Assembly: GCA_934617135.1 (NCBI GenBank)
Contig: CAKTUC010000006.1
Coordinates: 1-40,046 of the forward strand
DNA from: an uncultured Collinsella sp.
Lineage (GTDB): Bacteria > Actinomycetota > Coriobacteriia > Coriobacteriales > Coriobacteriaceae
Reading direction: 5' to 3'
Length of the DNA stretch: 40,046 nucleotides
Shown: positions 23,156-30,283 of the stretch, in pieces
How positions within the stretch are numbered: position 1 is the stretch's first letter
Layout of the letters: every line of letters starts with the position of its first letter
Notes under the pieces: generated by a model
What the model was told of the DNA's origin: nothing
The model's input: only the letters and a program-made list of their open reading frames with translations
Databases searched by the model: none
Program-made: the position numbers and the translations under genes

Positions 23156-23830
23156 ATGCATATTTTGATCGTCGAAGACGAGCGAGCACTGTGCGACACA
23201 ATCGCACGCAGCTTGCGAAACCTGGCATACAGCGTCGACTGTTGCCATGATGGGCAGGAGGCACTCGACCTGCTGGGCGTCGAAGTCTTTGACCTCGTGG
23301 TGCTCGACCTCAATCTTCCCCGTATTGACGGCATGACCGTGCTCAGGGAACTTAGGAAAACCGACTGCGAGACCAAGGTACTGATTCTGTCCGCGCGTGG
23401 CGAAGTATCCGATAAAGTCGCTGGACTCGATGCCGGCGCCAACGATTACCTCACCAAGCCGTTTCATCTGGACGAGCTTGCGGCAAGGATCCGCAGCCTT
23501 ACCCTCAGGCGTTTCGCACAAAGCGACATAGTATTAACCTGCGGAAAGCTCTGCTTTGACACCAAGGCGCGCATCGCTTCCGTGGACAGCGAGGCTCTAT
23601 CTCTTACACGCAAGGAAACGGGAATCCTGGAATACCTGATGCTTAATCAGGGGCGGCCGGTAAGCCAAGAGGAGCTTATCGAGCACGTTTGGGATAGCAG
23701 CGTGAACAGCTTTAGCAACGCAACCCGCGTTCACATCTCGTCGCTCCGAAAAAAGTTGCGCAGCACTTTGGGATACGACCCGATTCGCAATCGGATTGGA
23801 GAGGGCTACGTTATGGAGGATGGCGAATGA
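23156..23830 (+). CDS. OmpR-family response regulator
   Basis: The 224-residue protein has a receiver (acidic pocket EDE at 7-9, phospho-acceptor Asp51 in VVLDLNLP, conserved Lys in YLTKPF) and a C-terminal winged helix ending with HISSLRKKL and IRNRIGEGYVM, the DNA-recognition helix and wing. The start at ATG 23156 has AAGGAG. Its stop overlaps the next ATG by four bases, so it is translated with the kinase. It probably controls the divergent CXXC/polyferredoxin/TlpA operon. Confidence 0.93.
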   Translation: MHILIVEDERALCDTIARSLRNLAYSVDCCHDGQEALDLLGVEVFDLVVLDLNLPRIDGMTVLRELRKTDCETKVLILSARGEVSDKVAGLDAGANDYLTKPFHLDELAARIRSLTLRRFAQSDIVLTCGKLCFDTKARIASVDSEALSLTRKETGILEYLMLNQGRPVSQEELIEHVWDSSVNSFSNATRVHISSLRKKLRSTLGYDPIRNRIGEGYVMEDGE

Positions 23831-24978
23831 AAAGGCTTCCACTGCAATGGCGCATAACGATCATGACGGCACTGCTGACGTGTGCGGCGTGCGTGCTAAC
23901 GAACTGCTTGGTCGGCTATACGGGCATGCGCTACATGGATGCCATCGGCAGCGACATCTCGGCCTTTAACGCTGCCGGCGTGGATTCGCCCCAGGCGTTT
24001 GACCCAACAAAAACAGCCCTCGATGACGAGGTCACGATCGTTGTAAACGACGCACAGGAATCTTTTGGCTCGACAGCCTGGCGCATCACGGCTGGAATCA
24101 CGCTACTTGGCGGCGTACTGGCATACTTTGCGAGCGGCCGTGCGCTCAAACCTCTGCGGGCTTTTGCCGCTCAGGTAGAGCGCGTGCAGCCTGACAACCT
24201 AAGCGAAATCAGACTCAGCGAAGATGTGCCCGCCGAGCTACAACGATGCAGTGCCTCTTTCAACGACATGATCGCCCGTCTTGGCGAAGGGTTCTCTGCA
24301 CAGCGTCAGTTTACCGGCAACGCCGCACACGAGCTGCGAACCCCGCTCGCCCTTATGCAAGCGCAGATTGAACTGTTTGTCTCCGAGCACCCCACATCGC
24401 AACCTCAAACAGCCGAGCTGCTCGGCCTGCTACAAGAACAAACCGAGCGGATGTCGCGAATGACCAAGGTGCTGCTTGAGTTGAGTGAGCTCCGCAGCGT
24501 TCCCTGCGAGGACGATATTGAGCTTGGCCCCCTGTCCGAAGAAGTCCTCACCGACCTCACTCCGCTTGCCGAGCATAAAGACATCGTCCTCAATTGCAGT
24601 GGAGGCGCTTTGATAATCGGAAGCGACACGCTCCTCTATCGGCTGGTGTTTAACCTGGTCGAAAATGCCATCCGTTACAGCCGCCCCAGCTCGACTGTCA
24701 ACGTCTCCATCTGCGATAACAACAGCCACGTGTTCCTACGAGTCGAGGATCAGGGCCCGGGAATACCCGAGCAGTACCGTGAGAGCATCTTCCAGCCGTT
24801 CTTTCGCCTGGATAAATCCCGTAGCAGGGCATATGGCGGCGCAGGACTCGGGCTAGCGCTTGTTTGGGAGATTGCAGCGCTGCACGGCGGCACGGTTGAG
24901 GTCGAAGCAAGTTCCAAGAACGGGACCACCATGCTCACGACCCTTCCAAAACGGACCGCAGAGCCAACCGAACAGTAA
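23827..24978 (+). CDS. Sensor histidine kinase partner
   Basis: The 383-residue kinase has two membrane helices (about 10-32 and 85-105) around a short outside sensor loop of roughly 50 residues, a HAMP-like linker (ALKPLRAFAAQVERVQPDNLSE), HisKA with phospho-accepting His168 in NAAHELRTPLAL, and HATPase_c with NLVENAIRYS, EDQGPGIP and GGAGLGLAL. The sensor loop has no cysteine, although the first helix has three, which could matter if the signal is redox state. It is coupled to the response regulator by an ATGA overlap. Confidence 0.92.
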   Translation: MKRLPLQWRITIMTALLTCAACVLTNCLVGYTGMRYMDAIGSDISAFNAAGVDSPQAFDPTKTALDDEVTIVVNDAQESFGSTAWRITAGITLLGGVLAYFASGRALKPLRAFAAQVERVQPDNLSEIRLSEDVPAELQRCSASFNDMIARLGEGFSAQRQFTGNAAHELRTPLALMQAQIELFVSEHPTSQPQTAELLGLLQEQTERMSRMTKVLLELSELRSVPCEDDIELGPLSEEVLTDLTPLAEHKDIVLNCSGGALIIGSDTLLYRLVFNLVENAIRYSRPSSTVNVSICDNNSHVFLRVEDQGPGIPEQYRESIFQPFFRLDKSRSRAYGGAGLGLALVWEIAALHGGTVEVEASSKNGTTMLTTLPKRTAEPTEQ

Positions 24979-24984
24979 AACGAA

Positions 24985-25020
24985 AGGGGTCCCGCACACG
25001 TTTGCGCGGGACCCCTCTCT
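24985..25020 (-). terminator. Bidirectional hairpin terminator
   Basis: AGGGGTCCCGC (24985-24995) pairs exactly with GCGGGACCCCT (25006-25016). On the minus strand it is followed by TTTCGTTTT, so it best serves the GMP synthase gene, but it also ends the kinase transcript. Confidence 0.8.
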
Positions 25021-25051
25021 GTCAATGCAATTCGCCCAAAAGAATAAAAGC

Positions 25052-26032
25052 CTACTCCCACTCGACCGTGCCGACGGGCTTGGGCGTGAGGTCGTAGCAG
25101 ACGCGGCAGATGCCGGGAACTTCGGCGGTGACGCGAGCGGTGATGCGCTTGAGCAGCGCCCAGTCGAGCTCGGGCACCTCGGCGGTCATGACATCGACGG
25201 TGTTGATGCAGCGAATGATGCAGGGCCAGTCGTAGGCGCGCTTGCCCTCACGCACGCCGGTGGCGCGGAAATCGGGCACGACGGCAAAGTACTGCCAAAT
25301 GGTCAGACCGGCATTGTCGATTTCCTCGCGCACGATGGCATCGGCCTCGCGCAGCGCCTCGAGACGGTCGCGGGTGATGGCACCCAGGCAGCGAACACCC
25401 AGGCCGGGGCCGGGGAACGGCTGACGCTCGACCATGTTCTCGGGCAGGCCGAGCTCGCGGCCGACCACGCGGACCTCGTCCTTGAACAGCAGCTTGACGG
25501 GCTCGCAGAGCTCAAACTGCAGGTCCTCGGGCAGGCCGCCCACGTTGTGGTGAGCCTTTACGCCGTCCTGGGACTCCAGAATGTCGGGATAGATGGTGCC
25601 CTGGGCGAGGAAGCTGACCTCGTCGCCAACCTTGCGGGCCTCCTCCTCGAACACGCGGATGAACTCGGCGCCGATGATCTTGCGCTTGGCCTCGGGTTCC
25701 TCAACATCCACGAGCTTGTCCAAGAAGCGGTCGGTGGCGTCAACGTAAACCAGGTTGGCATCCATCTGGTTCTTGAAGACGTCGACGACCTGCTCGCTCT
25801 CGCCCTTGCGCATGAGGCCGTGGTTCACATGCACGCAAATGAGCTGCTTGCCGATTGCCTTGATGAGCAGCGCTGCAACAACAGAGCTGTCAACGCCGCC
25901 GGAAAGGGCCAGCAGGACCTTCTTGTCACCGATCTGCTCACGGATTGCGGTGACCTGCTCGTCGATGAACGCCTGGGCAAGTTCGGGAGTGGTGATACGC
26001 ACCATGTCGTCGGGACGCTTGTTGGGATCCAT
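25052..26032 (-). CDS. guaA: GMP synthase ATP-pyrophosphatase subunit lacking the amidotransferase domain
   Basis: The 326-residue protein aligns with the C-terminal two thirds of GuaA: PP-loop SGGVDSS (44-50), then the synthetase body, FPGPGLGVR, and the dimerisation domain ending [17 protein letters not shown]. The N-terminal class I glutamine amidotransferase present in the usual ~515-residue enzyme is absent, and the frame has its own start (ATG 26032, AAAGGAG upstream). It adenylates XMP and aminates it to GMP. In the two-subunit form known from archaea, a separate glutaminase supplies ammonia; none is in this window. A TATAAT lies at 26099-26104 on the minus strand. Confidence 0.9.
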   Translation of the reverse strand: MDPNKRPDDMVRITTPELAQAFIDEQVTAIREQIGDKKVLLALSGGVDSSVVAALLIKAIGKQLICVHVNHGLMRKGESEQVVDVFKNQMDANLVYVDATDRFLDKLVDVEEPEAKRKIIGAEFIRVFEEEARKVGDEVSFLAQGTIYPDILESQDGVKAHHNVGGLPEDLQFELCEPVKLLFKDEVRVVGRELGLPENMVERQPFPGPGLGVRCLGAITRDRLEALREADAIVREEIDNAGLTIWQYFAVVPDFRATGVREGKRAYDWPCIIRCINTVDVMTAEVPELDWALLKRITARVTAEVPGICRVCYDLTPKPVGTVEWE

Positions 26033-26182
26033 GCAGAGCTCCTTTTCGGTTCGATGGGAATGCGCTGCACATATGCAAACGCACCGTCATATGACCTCAT
26101 TATATGCAGAACGAGGCCCATTTCCCATCGCTCCCATGGAGCTTTTTGCAGGGGCGGCAGTTTTTCTATATCCCAAGGTCAG

Positions 26183-27082
26183 CTAGGCTTCGATAACCAC
26201 TTCGGGAACGATGTCGGTGAACTTGTCCTTTATACGCTCGGCGCACTCGTAGGCGATTCCCACAGCAGGACCGACATGTACGCCAATGACCGGACTCGCA
26301 GGAACGACCCTGACCTTAAAGCCAACAAGCGGATTGATGACCTCCTCAGCCCATTCCTCGGCCGGGGTCTTCGAACCGATGTAGTGCACGGTCAGGTTCC
26401 TAAGCCCACAAGCGGCGACGTCCTCTTGCCATATCTTGACGATCTTTGCCATGGCCCTCTTTTGCGTACGCGTCTTGCCCGCCGTGCTCGCCTCGCCGTC
26501 TTTGACGGTCAGAATCGGGGCGATGCTCATAACGTTGCCGATAAGCGCGGCGGCTTTTCCAATGCGGCCGCCCTTTTCCAAAAAGCGCAGGGACTCGGGC
26601 GTAAAGAGAAAACGCCCAGAATACAGCGTGTTCTCGGCGGCGGCGCACGCCTGCAGGTCCCGTCCATCGCGTGCGGTCTGGGCGGCAGCAAGCACGGCAT
26701 GACCAAGCTCCATACAGTTGGTCATGCTGTCGATAACGGCAAACTTAAACCCGGGGTGCTCCTGAGCGACCTCGCGCGCAATGCGCAAAAAGGTCTCGAA
26801 CGTGCCGGACATTTTGCTACTAATGAAGATGCCGAGTGCCTCGTCGCCGTCGGCCTGGATGCACTCAAGTAGTTCCTTGGCATCCTCTGGCGAGGGCTGG
26901 CTCGACGTTGGGACATCATCGACCATCTCGTAAATGTCCTGATAGAAAGCGTCCAGATCCGTCTCGGCCTCAACATAGCTCCTGCCACCACGGTTGATGA
27001 CCAGCGACAACGCCTCAATGCCGAGCTCTTCCCTCATATCGGCGGGAATAGATGAGGTTGAATCGGTGATGACACGTATCAC
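26183..27082 (-). CDS. DegV-family fatty-acid-binding protein
   Basis: The 299-residue protein starts IRVITDSTSSIP, the DegV opening motif with the Thr-Asp-Ser that binds the acyl carboxylate. It carries ISSKMSGTFETF and ESLRFLEKGGRIGKAAALIG, the other conserved elements lining the lipid pocket. Related FakB proteins present fatty acids to the FakA kinase for phospholipid synthesis; whether this one works with FakA is not shown. AAAGG precedes the ATG. A 22-base palindrome and a TACAAT box in its leader suggest tight control. Confidence 0.88.
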   Translation of the reverse strand: MIRVITDSTSSIPADMREELGIEALSLVINRGGRSYVEAETDLDAFYQDIYEMVDDVPTSSQPSPEDAKELLECIQADGDEALGIFISSKMSGTFETFLRIAREVAQEHPGFKFAVIDSMTNCMELGHAVLAAAQTARDGRDLQACAAAENTLYSGRFLFTPESLRFLEKGGRIGKAAALIGNVMSIAPILTVKDGEASTAGKTRTQKRAMAKIVKIWQEDVAACGLRNLTVHYIGSKTPAEEWAEEVINPLVGFKVRVVPASPVIGVHVGPAVGIAYECAERIKDKFTDIVPEVVIEA

Positions 27083-27145
27083 GTGCGCTGCCTTTCAGTC
27101 GTCCGCGATTTATCCGTGCCGCGAAGGCAGACACGCATGGATTCG

Positions 27146-27175
27146 TTATTGGACTTAAGTCCAATAACTATTGTA
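27146..27175 (-). promoter_or_regulatory. Perfect 22-base palindrome overlapping the degV-family promoter
   Basis: TTATTGGACTT is followed directly by its exact complement (27146-27167). On the minus strand a TACAAT -10 lies immediately upstream (27170-27175), so the palindrome would cover the transcription start, a classical repressor position. No loop separates the arms, so a DNA operator is more likely than an RNA hairpin. I do not recognise the regulator. Confidence 0.6.
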
Positions 27176-27271
27176 ACCATTGCAGACAGGAGCATTCCGA
27201 GAGCTAGAACTTAGCACGCTCGCCCAGCGGTCACGTAATTTGACCAAGTAGCTATATTCCCAAATTAAATG

Positions 27272-27298
27272 TATAATTCCACTAGTGATGGGATTATA
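27272..27298. promoter_or_regulatory. Inverted repeat over the -10 of the toxin-antitoxin operon
   Basis: TATAATTCC (27272-27280) and GGGATTATA (27290-27298) are inverted copies with one mismatch, separated by nine bases. The left arm contains a perfect -10 TATAAT for the downstream genes, so binding here would block transcription, as expected of autoregulated antitoxin operons. Confidence 0.5.
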
Positions 27299-27312
27299 CA
27301 AAAGGACTTGAA

Positions 27313-28260
27313 TTGACCGACTTTATCTCCTATCTAAAAGAAGAGATGGGGCTTCCGATCACCGCCCTTGAATGGGGAGGCGCTAGCCATCTCCCGCTAT
27401 ATCTTGCTAAAGCGGCAAAATATCACTTGTGCGGTTGCAATGGGATTGACTTCATCGCCGCGGAGATAAAACAGGGATCTTCCCTTCCCGAGCTCAAAAG
27501 AATCTCTGTCCAGATTTCAAGCAGAACGAACCTTCCAGTTGTGCTCGTTGCACAGATTGATGCAAGGCAGCGCAAGGCCCTCGTATCGCAGGGGGTCCCA
27601 TTCGTCGTTCCAGGCAGACAGGCCTTTCTCCCCATGTTGGGTTTCATTGCGAACGCCAGGAGAGATTTATCCCCCCTTTCTAAAGTCATGGCGCCCAGCG
27701 TCCAAGCAGCCTTGGTTGCTTTGGTAGCAAACCCTGACCTCCAGACATCCGAGGAACTGATGGAGATGACGGGCATGCCGTCGTCCAGCGTTTCACGAGC
27801 TCTCGACGACCTTTCCCGTAGAGGCCTCATAAACAAATCCAAGCAGGCACGTCGGGTAATCATCGAGCGTGATGGCTCCAAAAACCAACTAATTAAAAGA
27901 GCAATGGACTGCCTGCACAATCCCGCGGCACGTGTCATGTATGCAAGAAGGAGTAAAGACACGGGCTTTCTCCCGCTTGCGGGAGAAAGTGCCCTTTCCG
28001 AACGCAGTTTGCTAACTCCTCCCAAAGTTGAATGTCGTGCATTATCAAAAAAGGCCCTTAAGACAAATAGGTTTGAAGAAATCCAGCTAGGAGAGTTACC
28101 CGATGAAGAGACGGTTCAGCTCCAAATCTGGACATACGACCCGCTTGTTGCCGGGAGAGGCGAAATTGACGACGTGTCCCTTGCGCTGACACTCATCGAT
28201 ACAGAAGACGAACGCGTTATTGGCCAGCTAAATGCACTGTTTAAGGAGGAGTTGTGGTAG
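27313..28260 (+). CDS. AbiEi-like winged-helix antitoxin candidate
   Basis: The 315-residue protein has a central winged helix (about residues 130-190: LVANPDLQTSEELMEMTGMPSS and VSRALDDLSRRGLI) and flanking domains I cannot assign. It precedes an MNT-type nucleotidyltransferase with which it overlaps by seven bases, the arrangement of type IV AbiEi/AbiEii modules and related pairs where the helix-turn-helix protein represses its own operon and neutralises the transferase. Translation starts at TTG 27313 behind AAAGGA. Base composition is distinctly lower in GC than the neighbours, suggesting recent acquisition. Confidence 0.65.
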   Translation: MTDFISYLKEEMGLPITALEWGGASHLPLYLAKAAKYHLCGCNGIDFIAAEIKQGSSLPELKRISVQISSRTNLPVVLVAQIDARQRKALVSQGVPFVVPGRQAFLPMLGFIANARRDLSPLSKVMAPSVQAALVALVANPDLQTSEELMEMTGMPSSSVSRALDDLSRRGLINKSKQARRVIIERDGSKNQLIKRAMDCLHNPAARVMYARRSKDTGFLPLAGESALSERSLLTPPKVECRALSKKALKTNRFEEIQLGELPDEETVQLQIWTYDPLVAGRGEIDDVSLALTLIDTEDERVIGQLNALFKEELW

Positions 28261-29018
28261 CAAGTGACGTTTATGGGCTGGATCGTTTCTCAAAATATAT
28301 GGAAGGCCTGGAAGACTGCTACGCAGTAATAGGAGGCACCGCCTGCAGCATCATATTGAGCAACGCGGACCTCGACTTTAGGGCAACCAAAGATATAGAT
28401 CTTATCCTGCTTATTGAAAACCGGTTTCCCGAGTCTGCGGCTGCGGTGTGGAAACTGGTAAGAGATGGCGGCTACACCTGCGGAAGAGGAAGTTCGGGAG
28501 ACGTTCATTTCTACCGCTTCACCAAGCCAAACGCCGTCGGCTTCCCAAGCATGATAGAGCTTTTCAGCAAAGCGCCGTCTTTCATTCAAGAGCCTGAGGG
28601 ACTAACGATTGTCCCGCTGCCCGCGGGTGATGAAACCTCGAGCCTGTCGGCAATCCTCCTAGATGAAGATTACTATGCCTATATGAAGTCCGGCCGCAAA
28701 ACGATCAACGGTATTACGGTGCTTGATGAAGTGCACCTCGTCCCCTTCAAAGCCAAAGCTTTTCTCGATCTTTCGAAACGAAAGGCAGAGGGAGAAAAAA
28801 TAGATTCGAGCGATATCAAGAAACATAAGAAGGATGTTTTCAGGCTGTCGCAGCTCTTCTCAATGGACACATCGTCCGTGCTCCCCGAATCAATACGAAC
28901 GGATATGACAGAGTTCTGCAAGAAAGTCCAAATTGAGGGCGCCCCATTAAAACAAATGGGGATTCCCTTAACCCTCGATGATGCTCTTGATCTACTTCGC
29001 CGTGCGTACAACTTATAG
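28254..29018 (+). CDS. AbiEii-like nucleotidyltransferase toxin candidate
   Basis: The 254-residue protein has the polymerase-beta-type nucleotidyltransferase core: IGGTACSIIL (26-35) and the metal-binding DID (Asp47, Asp49 in ATKDIDLIL), then a helical C-terminal half with KKHKKDVFRLSQLF, a motif seen in AbiEii-like proteins. Such toxins add nucleotides to tRNA or proteins and stop growth. GTG 28254 has a strong AAGGAGG that lies in the end of the upstream gene, so the two are translationally coupled. Low GC like its partner. It could instead be a non-toxin transferase of unknown role. Confidence 0.65.
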   Translation: MVASDVYGLDRFSKYMEGLEDCYAVIGGTACSIILSNADLDFRATKDIDLILLIENRFPESAAAVWKLVRDGGYTCGRGSSGDVHFYRFTKPNAVGFPSMIELFSKAPSFIQEPEGLTIVPLPAGDETSSLSAILLDEDYYAYMKSGRKTINGITVLDEVHLVPFKAKAFLDLSKRKAEGEKIDSSDIKKHKKDVFRLSQLFSMDTSSVLPESIRTDMTEFCKKVQIEGAPLKQMGIPLTLDDALDLLRRAYNL

Positions 29019-29124
29019 TGGCACATCATACTAAGAGGGGAAACTCTCCTGCTGGCCCCAAGTGTCGTCTCTCGACAGCGGGGTACAATTACTGCCACTG
29101 TTGTCAGTTGTTGGGAGATGGAAG

Positions 29125-30129
29125 ATGGACTGCGATGGTTGCGCGCGCGTTCCTATGCCGTTGATGTGCACCGCCTTTGTGCCGGGACAGATGGACGCTG
29201 CGGTTGCAAGCATTTCCGACCCCGATTCACGCACCATCGCCACGGCAGAAGCGCTGTACTTTCGCGGACAGGCCACCCTCGCTGCCAAGACGGCACGCCC
29301 CTATCTTGATGCCATCGATCCCGCACTGCGCTATTCTGCATGCTTCATCTGCGGATATGCCAGCCTGTCGCTCAACCGTATCTCTGACGCCCGCCGTTGC
29401 CTTGCGGGCATCCTCGATACGCCAGCTGACGAGGAATCGCCCGCCGTTCACGCCATGCACATTCTGTTCGCCTCGGCCGCAAGCGTCCTGCTGCACCTGC
29501 CTTCCCCGTATTCTGCCGAAGAGTTTTATCCGCTTGCGGCGCATCTGCCCGAAGGCCTGCGCCTGTTCGCCAGTTATGTGATGGCGCATGCCCTGTATCT
29601 GCGCGGTGAATACGGCCGCAGCCTGGGCATGGCGGAAAACGCCCTGATCATGAAACAAGGAAGCTATCCCATATCGGAGCTGTTCCTGCACCTGATAGCT
29701 TCCATGGCCTGTATGAGCCTCAAAAACGTCGACGCCGCAAAGGCGCATTTCGAAACCGCTTGGAGCATAGCGCGTCCCGATGGCCTTATCGAGCTTATCG
29801 GCGAGCACCATGGCCTTTTGCAGGGACTTATCGAGGCATGCCTAAAACAGCAATACCCTGACGATTTCGCACGCATCATCGAGATCACGTACCGCTTTAG
29901 CTACGGATGGCGACGCATCCACAACCCCGACTCGGGCGAAGACGTAGCCGACGATCTAACCACCACGGAGTTCACCATGGCGATGCTCGCCTGTCGCGGA
30001 TGGACCAACGCCGAAATCGCACGTCATATGGGCGTATCACCGGGCACCGTTAAAAACCGCCTGTCCGGCGTGTATGCAAAACTTGGCATCGGAACTCGTG
30101 CCGAGTTGGTCGCGCATATGTTGCGCTAG
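29125..30129 (+). CDS. LuxR-type transcriptional regulator
   Basis: The 334-residue protein ends with a GerE/LuxR helix-turn-helix (LTTTEFTMAMLACRGWTNAE and IARHMGVSPGTVKNRLSGVYAKLGI, about 275-325). The preceding 230 residues are tandem helices reminiscent of TPR or MalT-like repeats (CGYASLSLNRISDARRCLA, ALYLRGEYGRSLGMAENAL, ASMACMSLKNVDAAKAHFE) that probably sense a ligand or bind another protein. There is no receiver or NTPase domain. I chose ATG 29125 with GGGAG at seven bases; the frame opens 21 codons earlier. It lies 154 bases before the large surface protein on the same strand and may control it. Confidence 0.85.
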   Translation: MDCDGCARVPMPLMCTAFVPGQMDAAVASISDPDSRTIATAEALYFRGQATLAAKTARPYLDAIDPALRYSACFICGYASLSLNRISDARRCLAGILDTPADEESPAVHAMHILFASAASVLLHLPSPYSAEEFYPLAAHLPEGLRLFASYVMAHALYLRGEYGRSLGMAENALIMKQGSYPISELFLHLIASMACMSLKNVDAAKAHFETAWSIARPDGLIELIGEHHGLLQGLIEACLKQQYPDDFARIIEITYRFSYGWRRIHNPDSGEDVADDLTTTEFTMAMLACRGWTNAEIARHMGVSPGTVKNRLSGVYAKLGIGTRAELVAHMLR

Positions 30130-30283
30130 CGGACCGCCTGCCAAACGCGCCACGCGCCCCAGCGCCCCCGCGCTTCCGCATTCGCATTTGGACATTTTGA
30201 CCCTCGAACGGCACTACCGCTGCAGGGCGCCTTCTCGCATAATTTGAGTATTTCCTCCGATATTTGCGGGATGGGAGCCAAAA

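Noticed and set aside
26033..26182. Possible purine riboswitch upstream of guaA
   Set aside because: No conserved three-way junction or loop sequences are visible in the 150-base region; only a TATAAT and short AT-rich repeats.
24860..26872. 670-codon open frame on the plus strand across the end of the kinase gene, guaA and degV
   Set aside because: It is antisense to two clearly recognised genes and has low-complexity His/Asp/Gly-rich composition typical of antisense frames in high-GC DNA.
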